Assembly: GCA_964480195.1 (NCBI GenBank)
Contig: CAYZOJ010000013.1
Location: forward strand, 1-32,023
Direction of reading: 5' to 3'
From: Stercoripulliclostridium_A sp964480195
GTDB lineage: Bacteria; Bacillota; Clostridia; Christensenellales; DTU072
Length of the DNA: 32,023 nt
The notes beneath the pieces were generated by a model. The model did not search any database, was not told the DNA's origin, and saw only the letters and a list, made by a program, of their open reading frames with translations. Shown one piece after another: positions 7,978 through 17,068 of this stretch; the first letter of the stretch is position 1, and each line of letters opens with the position of its first letter. Made by a program: the position numbers and the translations under genes.

Positions 7978-10900
7978 ATGAACCCGATTTACGGTAAATA
8001 CAAAGAAAGATTCATCCAGATTAGCGGTAACAACCGCAGTCTTTATCTTAAAGGTATCGTCAAAAAGTACAGCTACGATATCGGCGCGATAATGGAAAAT
8101 CGTTCCGATACCGACGACTTTTTGGATTTTTTGTGGCACCAACGTCGCAGTTTTTCTCTTATCAACGACAAAGTTATTGCCAAACTCGTAAAGCAAGCAG
8201 CCAAAACCGACGAGGTAAACGCGGAAGTAGACCGTTTGACGGCAGTTTCCGAAACACTTGCGACAACCGAAGAAACGATATCGGTTAAAAAGCAGTCGCC
8301 TCAAAAAAGCGGTAGCGCGAAAATTGCTTCCGCTCAACTCGGCGCGCTAAAGTACTTAAAACGCGAAGTCGAAGAATGCGAAAAAGAAACGGGACTTTAC
8401 GATCTCTATATCGGCTATCCGTTCGTTGTCGGCAGTCTGTCGAAAGACATTCAGCTTAAAGCACCTCTCCTTTTGTTCCCTGCTCACATCAATATCGACA
8501 AGGACGAAGCGGAGCTGACTCTTACCGCGAGCCAGCCGATAATGCTCAACAAAGCACTCATCCTCGCATACGCAAAAGAACACAATATTCCCACGGACAA
8601 ACTCATTCAGGAGTTCGACCCGCAAGCCGACGACACCTTCAAAAACGCTTACGAAGTAGTCGATTATCTCAATTCAAACGGCTTCAAATTCCGCGTTCCC
8701 AAACGTAAGAGTCTTTCCACTTTCGACTCGTTCGGAATGCCTCTCGACGGAATCGAAATCAGAAATTATGCCGTCATCGGCAAATTTCCCCTCGCAAACG
8801 CGATTTATAACGATTATCTCGCTCTTGAAAAAGATAATCTCACTACCCCCGCAATCGACGCACTGCTCTCTCCCGCGTCGACGAAAAAAGAGGCACGTTC
8901 TCTTAAAAAACGCAAGAAAGCAAAAGACGAGCACGTTTCCTATTACCCCATAAACGACTTGGACTACGCGCAAGAAAACGCTCTTGCGGAAATCAATAAA
9001 CAAAACAACATCGTCATTTACGGACCTCCCGGCACCGGCAAATCTCAAACGATAGTCAATATCATCAGCGACGCTCTTTGCAAAAACAAACGCGTTCTCG
9101 TCGTCAGCCAAAAGCGTGCGGCTTTGGACGTCGTATACTCGCGTCTTGGCAAACTCAACGCCAAAGCAATGCTCATTCCCGACCCCGAAAAAGATAAACT
9201 CGCGTTTTTCGAGCGCGTCAGAACGATGCACGCTATAACGATGTCTTCGAGCTACGCGGACGATCAAGCAACTTACCGCAGAGCGGAAACCGATATTGAC
9301 CACGAAATCAAAACATTGAGCGATATCGGCAATACTCTGTTCTCGCCTACCGATTTCGGCATAACCTTACAGGAAATGTATGCCGGAAGCTATAATATAG
9401 GAAAAGACAGCAAGGATTACAAACTCTACAATAAAATTCTCAAAACGGATATCGTTCGCACGGGTTACTCAGAACTTAACGCGGACCTCAGATTGATAGA
9501 GGATAAAAATCTCGCTAAATTCTATTTAAGTCGGAGAGAGCTCATCAACGACAACCGCATGGTCGAACACATTCTCCCCGATATCGACATGCACCACTTA
9601 AAAGAGGCGCAATCAATCATAGAAAAGGCACTGTCGCAAAACGTTCAGCCGTTCGATTCTTCCAAGTATCCGTACAGCCGTTACCTCACCACTTTCTATT
9701 TGGAAAACAACGCTTCCGACAGGAAGAGTATAAAACGCGTTGCGCGTATCGTAACGGACGCAGAACACCCCGCACTTTCGGGTTGGCTCAAAGCTTCGGC
9801 GTTCCCCGTCCTTTGGCCTATCTATCCGTTTATCAAAATCAAGTACAACGAGTACTACGAAGACATTAAAATCGACTTAAACGTCGCAAAACAAGCTCTC
9901 GACGACTTCTCTCAAGAATTCCGTAAACTCGGCAAAATCCTCGATAAAGAGGGCTACGCTCTCGCAGTCGGAGGGCTTGTCAACGGCAATGTTACCTGTC
10001 TTAGACAGCTCGGCGAAGCCCTCGAAAACTATGTAAAAATACGCGATATGAACGACGCGTTGAAGTCGCTTAACCCGGGCGTCAGAATGCTCCTCGATTT
10101 TGCTTACGACAACTCGGAACACGACCTCGAATCAATGGAATCGGTCATATCTAAAATTATGCCAATTCGTATCTATCACGAAATCATCGCGATGGATAAA
10201 TACATCGAACCGTTCCTCTCAAAAACCGTAACTTTCGATGATTTGAGGAACCGCATACTTCGCCTTAAAGCCGATTTGCGCGAGATTTCTCGCGTACTCG
10301 CAATGTCGGGTTCGAGTAACGATTACAGGGAATACTTCAAAAACGGCGAACACAGCAAAGATTTCCTCTACGAAATCCAAAAACAACGCGGTCTTCGCCC
10401 GATACGCAAAATGTTCGACTATTTCGGTGACTATCTCTTGCGACTCTTCCCCTGCTGGTTGCTGTCCCCCGAAGTAGTCAGTACGATACTGCCTCTTAAA
10501 AAAGATTTGTTCGACCTCGTCGTCTTTGACGAAGCGTCGCAGATCTTTATCGAAAACGCCTTGCCGTCAATTTACAGAGGCACGAAAGTCGTCATCGCCG
10601 GCGACAACAAACAGCTACGCCCGACTGCCGGCTTTGTTAAAAAGTATTTCGGCGATTACTCTTCCGATCCGAATTTCGACCTCTCCACGCAAGCAGCTCT
10701 CGAAGTCGAAAGCCTATTGGACCTCGCAACGGCAAGATATTACCCCGTCCACCTCTCGTATCACTATCGCAGTAAGTATGCAGAGCTAATTGATTTCTCT
10801 AACGCAAGCTTCTACGAAAATAAATTGCAGATTGCTCCCAATACCACCAAAAACCTCGACGCTCCGCCTATCGAGCGCATTAAAGTCAAGGGAAGCTGGC

Positions 10901-11820
10901 AAAACAGACACAATCACGAAGAAGCGGTTGCGGTTGTGCGCCTCGTCAAAAATATTTTATCTAAACGCACGGCTGACGAAACCATAGGTATAGTAACTTT
11001 CAATATGGAGCAAAAAGAGTATATCGAAGATATGCTCGACGCGGAAGCCGACAAATATCCGTCTTTCCGCAAACAGCTCTTTGCCGAACGTAATCGCATA
11101 ATCGACGGCGAAAACGCAGGTCTTTTTGTCAAAAACCTCGAAAACGTTCAGGGTGAAGAACGCGACATCATCATATTCAGCGTCGGTTACGCTCGCAACG
11201 ATTACGATAAAGTCGTCGCGCAATTCGGCTCCCTTTCGATGGAAGGCGGAGAAAACCGTCTTAACGTCGCCGTTACACGCGCAAAATCAAAAGTTTACGT
11301 CGTTACGAGTATCGAGCCCGAAGAACTCGATCGCGCGGAAACCACCAAAAACAACGGTCCCAAACTCCTCAAAAAATATCTGCAATACGCAAGAGCCGTT
11401 TCCGAAGGAAAACCCTCTGAGGCTCGCGATATTCTTCAAACGCTCCATCGCACCCAAGAGGTCATCGACCCTATCGGCGCGTACGAAACTCAAATCAAAG
11501 AACAACTCGAAAAACTCGGTTACGAAGTCGATATCAACCTCGGCAACACCGATTATAAATTATCTCTCGGCATTTTCGATTCCGAACTCGGCGAATACGT
11601 GCTCGGCATAGAGTGCGACTACCGCGCCTATCACTCCAGCTCCAGCGTCCTCGAACGCGACGTTTACAGATTCAAATTCTTGGAAAGCAAAGGTTGGAAT
11701 ATCGTAAGGGTATGGTCCCGCGATTGGTGGCTATCCCGTGAAAAGGTTCTTTCCGAACTCGCGGCGGAAATCGAACGCAGAAAATCTATACTCCGCGAAA
11801 AAAGACAATTCAACAATTAG
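7978..11820 (+). CDS. Large SF1 helicase with C-terminal Vsr/MTES_1575-like nuclease domain
   Basis: This 1280-residue protein is a superfamily 1 helicase/ATPase fused to a nuclease. The N-terminal part (about 10-50, IQISGNNRSLYLKGI) resembles the DUF4011 type start of such proteins. Walker A is GPPGTGKS (349-356). Walker B is VVFDEASQ (D851) followed by AGDNKQLRP, so about 500 residues lie between motifs I and II. Later helicase motifs are NVQGEERDIIIFS (about 1057) and NVAVTRAKSKVYV (about 1095). The C-terminus has EQLEKLGYEVD, LGIECDYRAYHSS (about 1210-1222) and RVWSRDWW (about 1244-1251), typical of the restriction-endonuclease-like MTES_1575/Vsr fold. The start has GGAGGA upstream. Proteins with this architecture occur in antiphage settings, but the neighbours here are housekeeping genes, so defence is an inference. 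It and the following degV are the only plus-strand coding genes between 209 and 31345. Confidence 0.88.
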   Translation: MNPIYGKYKERFIQISGNNRSLYLKGIVKKYSYDIGAIMENRSDTDDFLDFLWHQRRSFSLINDKVIAKLVKQAAKTDEVNAEVDRLTAVSETLATTEETISVKKQSPQKSGSAKIASAQLGALKYLKREVEECEKETGLYDLYIGYPFVVGSLSKDIQLKAPLLLFPAHINIDKDEAELTLTASQPIMLNKALILAYAKEHNIPTDKLIQEFDPQADDTFKNAYEVVDYLNSNGFKFRVPKRKSLSTFDSFGMPLDGIEIRNYAVIGKFPLANAIYNDYLALEKDNLTTPAIDALLSPASTKKEARSLKKRKKAKDEHVSYYPINDLDYAQENALAEINKQNNIVIYGPPGTGKSQTIVNIISDALCKNKRVLVVSQKRAALDVVYSRLGKLNAKAMLIPDPEKDKLAFFERVRTMHAITMSSSYADDQATYRRAETDIDHEIKTLSDIGNTLFSPTDFGITLQEMYAGSYNIGKDSKDYKLYNKILKTDIVRTGYSELNADLRLIEDKNLAKFYLSRRELINDNRMVEHILPDIDMHHLKEAQSIIEKALSQNVQPFDSSKYPYSRYLTTFYLENNASDRKSIKRVARIVTDAEHPALSGWLKASAFPVLWPIYPFIKIKYNEYYEDIKIDLNVAKQALDDFSQEFRKLGKILDKEGYALAVGGLVNGNVTCLRQLGEALENYVKIRDMNDALKSLNPGVRMLLDFAYDNSEHDLESMESVISKIMPIRIYHEIIAMDKYIEPFLSKTVTFDDLRNRILRLKADLREISRVLAMSGSSNDYREYFKNGEHSKDFLYEIQKQRGLRPIRKMFDYFGDYLLRLFPCWLLSPEVVSTILPLKKDLFDLVVFDEASQIFIENALPSIYRGTKVVIAGDNKQLRPTAGFVKKYFGDYSSDPNFDLSTQAALEVESLLDLATARYYPVHLSYHYRSKYAELIDFSNASFYENKLQIAPNTTKNLDAPPIERIKVKGSWQNRHNHEEAVAVVRLVKNILSKRTADETIGIVTFNMEQKEYIEDMLDAEADKYPSFRKQLFAERNRIIDGENAGLFVKNLENVQGEERDIIIFSVGYARNDYDKVVAQFGSLSMEGGENRLNVAVTRAKSKVYVVTSIEPEELDRAETTKNNGPKLLKKYLQYARAVSEGKPSEARDILQTLHRTQEVIDPIGAYETQIKEQLEKLGYEVDINLGNTDYKLSLGIFDSELGEYVLGIECDYRAYHSSSSVLERDVYRFKFLESKGWNIVRVWSRDWWLSREKVLSELAAEIERRKSILREKRQFNN

Positions 11821-11829
11821 GAGACAAAA

Positions 11830-12726
11830 ATGGTACAATTCTTTTACGATGCAGACAGCGAAATGAATTTATATAAAGCTCATGAACTCGGCTTGGATGC
11901 CGACGACGTCGGCTATATAAAAATGCCTTACACTATTTGCGGTGAATCCAAAGGTTGCGAATTGATTACGCCCGAACTTTCTAAGGACTTCTTCCAAAAA
12001 GTTAATGCAGGCAATATGCCTATGACTTCCGCTTTGAACGCGCAAGAATATATCGACATATTCGAACCCGCGTTCAAAAAAGGCGACGAAATCTTCTACG
12101 TAAGCTTCGGAAGCAGAATGAGCGGTACTTTTGAAAATCTCGCGCTTGCCCTAAGAGAACTCCGCGAAAAATATCCCGATGTCAAATTCACGCGCTATGA
12201 TACAAAAGCCATAAGCATGGGAACGGGTATAGCCGTCGTCGCCGCTTATAAATACATCAAAGCGGGAAAATCCGTAGAGGAAACCGTCGCAATGCTCGAC
12301 GAACTCGTAGACAATATCAACATAAGCATCATCGCAGACGACTTACAATACCTTAAACGCGGTGGAAGGCTAACTGCAGTAAAAGCGCTACTCGGCACAA
12401 TGCTTCAATTAAAACCCATTATCAAATTGACGACCGAAGGCACTCTTAATCCTTTCTCGTCGGTACCCGGCAGAAATAAAGCTTTGCTTACGGTTACGAA
12501 CGAGATTATAGCAAACGCGAAAGATCTCGATAAGTATCCTATTGTTTTAATGAATGCTATCTGCCCGCAAGACGCCGAACGTGTTGCAACTCGTATAAAA
12601 GCGGCACGTCCCGAAGCAGAGATTTGGCAATTCGACGTTGGTCCCGTCATCGGCACGCACTGCGGTCCCGGCACTCTCGGTTTCTGCTATGTGGGCAACC
12701 GTAGACCCGATTCCATAAAAGAATAA
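11830..12726 (+). CDS. DegV family fatty-acid-binding protein (FakB-like)
   Basis: DegV proteins bind a fatty acid; FakB members present it to the kinase FakA for phosphorylation and phospholipid synthesis. The 298 residues fit the family. Seen here are VSFGSRMSGTFENL (the SGT stretch near the carboxylate site), LQYLKRGGRLTAVKALLGT followed by KPIIKL, and the C-terminal GPVIGTHCGPGTLG. AGGAGA precedes the start, which lies 9 nt after the helicase stop, so both are likely on one transcript. No fakA-like gene is visible in the window. A functional link with the helicase is not evident; simple co-transcription is the safer reading. Confidence 0.92.
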   Translation: MVQFFYDADSEMNLYKAHELGLDADDVGYIKMPYTICGESKGCELITPELSKDFFQKVNAGNMPMTSALNAQEYIDIFEPAFKKGDEIFYVSFGSRMSGTFENLALALRELREKYPDVKFTRYDTKAISMGTGIAVVAAYKYIKAGKSVEETVAMLDELVDNINISIIADDLQYLKRGGRLTAVKALLGTMLQLKPIIKLTTEGTLNPFSSVPGRNKALLTVTNEIIANAKDLDKYPIVLMNAICPQDAERVATRIKAARPEAEIWQFDVGPVIGTHCGPGTLGFCYVGNRRPDSIKE

Positions 12727-12733
12727 TCAAAAT

Positions 12734-12764
12734 GCGGTACCGAGTCAATACGATTCGGTACCGC
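12734..12764 (-). terminator. Inverted repeat between convergent degV and the Y-family polymerase gene
   Basis: A perfect 10-bp repeat GCGGTACCGA/TCGGTACCGC flanks an 11-nt spacer. On the minus strand it is followed by ATTTTGATT, so it most plausibly terminates the polA-coaE-polymerase transcript. The plus-strand side has no T tract, so it would be a poor terminator for degV. Confidence 0.6.
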
Positions 12765-12811
12765 AAAAATCATTTATATATAATACCCGTTTGCATTTGC
12801 TATCCGAATGT

Positions 12812-14083
12812 TTAATAGTCGTCGTCGGAAAGGTTTTTCATATTTTTATCGAACGGCAAAAATTCGTCGTCAGCTTCTCTTGTATCGCAATTAAACAACG
12901 AACCGACGTTTACGGCACGTTTAAGAACGTTATATCCGTATTTCGAGCGCAATTTATCGAGAGCTTTTCCGAAGGCGTCTTCTTTTTCCGTATCGACTTC
13001 AAACATACTGCTTTGCATACAATCGCCGGATTGCGATAACTTGAACGTACTTACAGTTATCGTCCGAAGATACGGAAGTTTTTTGAAATCGTATATGGAT
13101 TTGGTAAGTTCTATAGCAGTTTTTGCCAGTACGTCGGCAGAATTTGTGGGATACGGAAGCTTGCCCTGTTTGGATAGATGCTTTAACTCGACATCTCGAA
13201 GATACACGCCTATCCCCTCCGCCACACAACCGTATGTGCGCATTCTGAACGCAATCATTTCGGATAAAGCAAAAATTACGGCGGAGGCTTCGCTTAAATT
13301 CGTAACGTCGACGGATGTCGTAGTGCCGTTACCTATGCTTTCCGGCACGTGTTTGTCGGTATAACACTTTACCGGTTCCTCGTCGGTACCGCACGCATTT
13401 ACATATAACTTTTCTCCGGCTTTTCCGAACGTCCGCACCAATAAATCCTTATCGGCACGAGCAATGTCGCCTATCGTGTTTATATTGAGCTTCGCAAGTT
13501 TTGCGCGCGTACTGCGTCCGACGTATATCATTTCGCTTGCGTCGAGATTCCAAGCAATCGTACGATAGTTTTCAGGGCTGATAACGGTTATCGCGTCCGG
13601 CTTTTTCAAGTCGCTTCCGAGCTTTGCAAAAACCTTTGTGAACGATACACCTATGGAAACGGTTAATCCCCCCGTTCTTCTTTTGACTTCTTGCCTAATC
13701 TTCTCCGCTATTTCCGCACCCGTCCCGAAAAGTTTTTGGCACCCGGTAACGTCGAGCCAACACTCGTCAAGACCGAAACTTTCGACTTCCGAAGTAAATT
13801 CGGTATATATGGCTCTGACCGCTTTGGAATATTTGACGTACTCACCGTACGTCGGCGGTACTACTATGAGGTCGGGGCACTTCTGTTTTGCTTCCCATAT
13901 GGCTTCGCCCGTCTTGACGCCTGCTTTCTTGGCGACATCGGATTTAGCAAGAACTATTCCGTGCCGTTTGGTCGGATCTCCGCATACCGCAACGGGTTTA
14001 CCTTTGAGTTCGGGATTGAGTAGTGTTTCGACCGATGCGTAAAAGTTATTCAGATCACAATGCAATATGACCCTATCGAACAT
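12812..14083 (-). CDS. dinB: Y-family DNA polymerase (Pol IV/DinB-like)
   Basis: This translesion polymerase, 423 residues, would replicate past damaged bases. The palm carries the catalytic acids: D10 in HCDLNNFYASVE and D106-E107 in SFGLDECWLDVTG. Fingers and thumb follow (GVSFTKVFAKLGSDLKKPD, then helix-hairpin elements around NINTIGDIARAD), and a little-finger domain spans about 240-360. The C-terminal tail (EADDEFLPFDKNMKNL) resembles a beta-clamp-interacting end, though I cannot assign the exact motif. It overlaps coaE by 11 nt, so it is coupled to polA-coaE. No LexA-type box was found near it. Assignment to DinB rather than a UmuC-like clade is probable, not certain. Confidence 0.9.
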   Translation of the reverse strand: MFDRVILHCDLNNFYASVETLLNPELKGKPVAVCGDPTKRHGIVLAKSDVAKKAGVKTGEAIWEAKQKCPDLIVVPPTYGEYVKYSKAVRAIYTEFTSEVESFGLDECWLDVTGCQKLFGTGAEIAEKIRQEVKRRTGGLTVSIGVSFTKVFAKLGSDLKKPDAITVISPENYRTIAWNLDASEMIYVGRSTRAKLAKLNINTIGDIARADKDLLVRTFGKAGEKLYVNACGTDEEPVKCYTDKHVPESIGNGTTTSVDVTNLSEASAVIFALSEMIAFRMRTYGCVAEGIGVYLRDVELKHLSKQGKLPYPTNSADVLAKTAIELTKSIYDFKKLPYLRTITVSTFKLSQSGDCMQSSMFEVDTEKEDAFGKALDKLRSKYGYNVLKRAVNVGSLFNCDTREADDEFLPFDKNMKNLSDDDY

Positions 14084-14639
14084 CTTTTAGCATACCTTCA
14101 ACCTGTTTTTCGAGAGCCGAAAAATCCCCGTCGTTGACAATTATAAAATCCGCCGTCTTTTCGATTCCAAGTTCCGTAGACTGCGCGCGAATGGCTACGT
14201 ACGCTTCTTCGAGATCAACTCCGTCGCGACAAGCAACTCTTGTCGCTCTGACGTCTTCCGGCGCCGTTACGACGCATAATTTGTCGTAATAACCGCGACA
14301 TACGATACCACCGCCTACAAGCGGTATTTCCGCAAACGCGACGTCGCACGCCTCGGCTCTTTTTTTGATTTCCGATAAAATCACCGGATGAGCCAGCGCA
14401 TTGAGTTTTTGTCTTTCGTCGCTATCCTTAAATATTATATTCCTAAGCGCGCGCTTATCCAAAACTCCGCTTACAAACGCTTCGGGGAAAAGCTCACACA
14501 GTTTACGTAAATAATCGTCGTCCGACAAAAGTTCCCTATTTATATCGTCTGCGCAAAATACCGCGTAACCTTTGTCGCGGAGTATTTTGACTACGGCACT
14601 TTTACCGGACCCGATACCGCCTGCTATTACTATCAGCAT
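14073..14639 (-). CDS. coaE: Dephospho-CoA kinase
   Basis: It phosphorylates dephospho-CoA, the last step of coenzyme A synthesis. This 188-residue P-loop kinase has Walker A GGIGSGKS (7-14), the substrate-binding aspartates in FCADDINREL, and the LAHPVI stretch typical of CoaE. Its ATG overlaps the polA stop by one base (TAATG). polA-coaE linkage is common in Firmicutes, often with mutM between them; mutM is absent here. Confidence 0.95.
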   Translation of the reverse strand: MLIVIAGGIGSGKSAVVKILRDKGYAVFCADDINRELLSDDDYLRKLCELFPEAFVSGVLDKRALRNIIFKDSDERQKLNALAHPVILSEIKKRAEACDVAFAEIPLVGGGIVCRGYYDKLCVVTAPEDVRATRVACRDGVDLEEAYVAIRAQSTELGIEKTADFIIVNDGDFSALEKQVEGMLKDVR

Positions 14640-17062
14640 TATTCCACCGTATACCAGTTCTTACCCGTCTTTGCTTCGGCTATCAACGGTATCCTAAGTT
14701 CTACCGCGGATTCCATATTTTCGACGAGAAGTTTTTTGACTTCCGCGACTTCTTCCGTCGGGCAGTCTATTACGAGTTCGTCGTGAACCTGCAATATGAT
14801 TTTAGCCTTGTATCCGCCCTCTTTGAGCGCGTTATACACCTTTATCATGGCTATTTTCATAATATCGGCAGCAGAGCCTTGTAACGGCATATTCTTGGCG
14901 GCACGCTCTCCGAAATTACGTATGTTCTTATTGGGNNNNNNNNNNNNNNNNNNNNNNNNNNNNNNNNNNNNNNNNNNNNNNNNNNNNNNNNNNNNNNNNN
15001 NNNNNNNNNNNNNNNNNNNNNNNNNNNNNNNNNNNTCTTTGCCCGTTTTGTACGCCTCGACAAGTACGGGGTCTTGGCTGAAATGCGCAAGCAACCTAAG
15101 TTCGATTTGCGAATAGTCCGCCGTAACGAGTACGTTGTCTTTACTCGGAACGAACATACGCCTTATCTCTCTGCCCTCTTCGGTACGTATCGGAATGTTT
15201 TGGAGGTTCGGTTCAGTCGATGACAGTCTTCCCGTGCTTGTCAAACATTGTTTGAATACCGTATGCACCTTGCCGGTAGCTTTGTTGATGACCGAACGCA
15301 TACCGTCAATATACGTCGAAAGCAATTTCTTTATCTGACGATACCTCAATATGAGAGTAACGAGCGGATGATCTATTTCTTCCAAAATATCCGCGGCTAC
15401 GCTATAACCGGTCTTGGTCTTTTTGCCGTGAGGTAATCCGAGTTTTTCAAAAAGTATCTCGCCGAGTTGCTGAACGGAGTTTATGTTAAATTTCTCGCCT
15501 GCGACCTCATAAATTTCTTCTGTCAGCGCTTTGAGTTCTTCGGAATATTTTGCGCTAAGACCGTCGAGTACTGCCATATCGACCGCAAAACCGCAAGTTT
15601 CCATATCGAAAAGTATCTCGACAAGCGGAAGTTCGATATCGTTATATAAGGCTACAAGCGACTTCCTTTCAAGTTCGACGTCGAGTTTTTGGTTTATGTT
15701 AAAAATACCCGCAACGGAGTTCTCGGAATAGCCGTTCGCACTCATAAGTTCGTCTAATGACTTATAAGAATAATTTGAGTTTGTGAGATACGATTTAAGT
15801 AAAACGTCGTCCCACGGCTTATTAAGGGTCAAACCGTAACTTTGCAACAAATGCAACTTGTCTTTGACGTCGAAAAGAACTTTCTTCACGTCGGACGCCA
15901 GTACGTCCGCGAAACAATTTATCGCGTCTTCAAAATTCATCCCTTCGTCCAAAAGCGTTTCCGCGCACTTTGCAACATACTCGCGCTCTTCATCGAACGC
16001 AAACGTTATGTCGCGACCGACCGATACGGTAAACTTTTCGTGCCGTTCCGAAAGCACTTTAGTGAGTTCTTCGATATCGACTATCGACACTCTTTCGACT
16101 TCTTTTTTGGTTTCGTCAAACGGGAGCGTTTCTTCTCCGAGAGGTTTAACTTCTACCGCGGAAACCGTTTTTTGGGGCTCCGATTTATTGACGACATCCG
16201 CAGAATGCGTTTTATTAAAATCGAACCTCGGGACTAACTTAAAGCATTCGAGCTCTTTTAAGTGGTCGAAAAACGCATCGCCTATAGCGTTTTTGTCGAA
16301 TGCCAAATCGTCGAGTTCGCAGTCTATAGGCACGTTCGTGTTTATAGTTGCAAGCGTTTTTGACAGATAAACGGTATCTTTATTGACTTCGAGCTTTTCT
16401 TTGAGCTTGCCTTTAATTTGGTCTATTTGCGCGTATATGCCGTCTACGTCGCCGTACTCGGAAAGAAGTCCGAGAGCGGTCTTTTCGCCGACACCCGGGC
16501 AACCGGGGATATTATCGGACGTATCTCCCGCAAGAGCCTTGTATTCAATAACTCTTGAGGGAGTAAATCCCTCTTCAAATAAAGAAGAGAGATTGTATTC
16601 TTTTATATCTGTAACGCCTCTTTTGGTGTTATAGACGACGGTGTTTTCGTCCACCAACTGCAATACGTCCCTATCCCCGCTGACGATAACGGTATCGTAA
16701 GGAAAACGCTTTGCCATAGTGCCGATTATGTCGTCCGCTTCGTATCCTTCCAACGACAGTAACTTAATGCCCGATTCCGCCAACAATTCTTTGAGAATCG
16801 GTATTTGGCTTGCGAGTTCCTCGGGCATAGGTTTGCGTTTACCTTTATAACCGTCATACATCGCATGACGGAACGTGGGCGCTTTAAGATCGAAAACTGC
16901 ACCTATGTGAGTGGGGTTGACGTCGGAAATAAGTTTCGAAAGCATCGAAAGATAGCCGAAAACGGCGTTTGTAAAAACGCCCTTTTTGTTTTCCAACGGC
17001 GGTAACGCGTAAAATGCGCGATTTACCAAGCTGTTGCTATCGAGTAGAAGAATTTTTGTCAT
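14639..17062 (-). CDS. polA: DNA polymerase I (interrupted by N gap)
   Basis: PolA fills gaps and removes RNA primers in replication and repair. The N-terminal 5' nuclease domain (1 to about 285) is complete: LLLDSNSLVNRAFYALPPL, EGYEADDIIGTMA and VSGDRDVLQLV are visible. The middle domain lacks the DxE catalytic motif of a 3'-5' exonuclease, reading FTVSVGRDITFAF where it would be, so proofreading is probably absent, as in several Firmicutes and Thermus enzymes. The polymerase domain shows TSTGRLSSTEPNLQNIP, motif A TADYSQIELRLLAHFS and motif C LQVHDELVIDCP. Motif B (the O helix) falls in the 100-N gap at 14936-15035. The visible length is 807 residues; about 60 more are expected inside the gap. 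No good ribosome site precedes the start, which follows the EIIC gene by 6 nt. Confidence 0.96.
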   Translation of the reverse strand: MTKILLLDSNSLVNRAFYALPPLENKKGVFTNAVFGYLSMLSKLISDVNPTHIGAVFDLKAPTFRHAMYDGYKGKRKPMPEELASQIPILKELLAESGIKLLSLEGYEADDIIGTMAKRFPYDTVIVSGDRDVLQLVDENTVVYNTKRGVTDIKEYNLSSLFEEGFTPSRVIEYKALAGDTSDNIPGCPGVGEKTALGLLSEYGDVDGIYAQIDQIKGKLKEKLEVNKDTVYLSKTLATINTNVPIDCELDDLAFDKNAIGDAFFDHLKELECFKLVPRFDFNKTHSADVVNKSEPQKTVSAVEVKPLGEETLPFDETKKEVERVSIVDIEELTKVLSERHEKFTVSVGRDITFAFDEEREYVAKCAETLLDEGMNFEDAINCFADVLASDVKKVLFDVKDKLHLLQSYGLTLNKPWDDVLLKSYLTNSNYSYKSLDELMSANGYSENSVAGIFNINQKLDVELERKSLVALYNDIELPLVEILFDMETCGFAVDMAVLDGLSAKYSEELKALTEEIYEVAGEKFNINSVQQLGEILFEKLGLPHGKKTKTGYSVAADILEEIDHPLVTLILRYRQIKKLLSTYIDGMRSVINKATGKVHTVFKQCLTSTGRLSSTEPNLQNIPIRTEEGREIRRMFVPSKDNVLVTADYSQIELRLLAHFSQDPVLVEAYKTGKXXXXXXXXXXXXXXXXXXXXXXXXXXXXXXXXXXPNKNIRNFGERAAKNMPLQGSAADIMKIAMIKVYNALKEGGYKAKIILQVHDELVIDCPTEEVAEVKKLLVENMESAVELRIPLIAEAKTGKNWYTVE
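14936..15035. other. Assembly gap (100 N) inside polA
   Basis: Exactly 100 unknown bases between the sequence after motif A and the AERAA/MQG-equivalent region of the polymerase domain. In known PolA proteins about 90-95 residues separate these landmarks, against 34 placeholder residues here, so the true gap should be about 270-290 nt and the 100 N is a fixed-size filler. Confidence 0.92.
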
Positions 17063-17068
17063 AGTAGA

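Noticed and set aside
12812..14083. LexA/SOS box controlling the Y-family polymerase
   Set aside because: No GAAC-N4-GTTC-type site was found near the gene; it appears to be expressed with polA-coaE.
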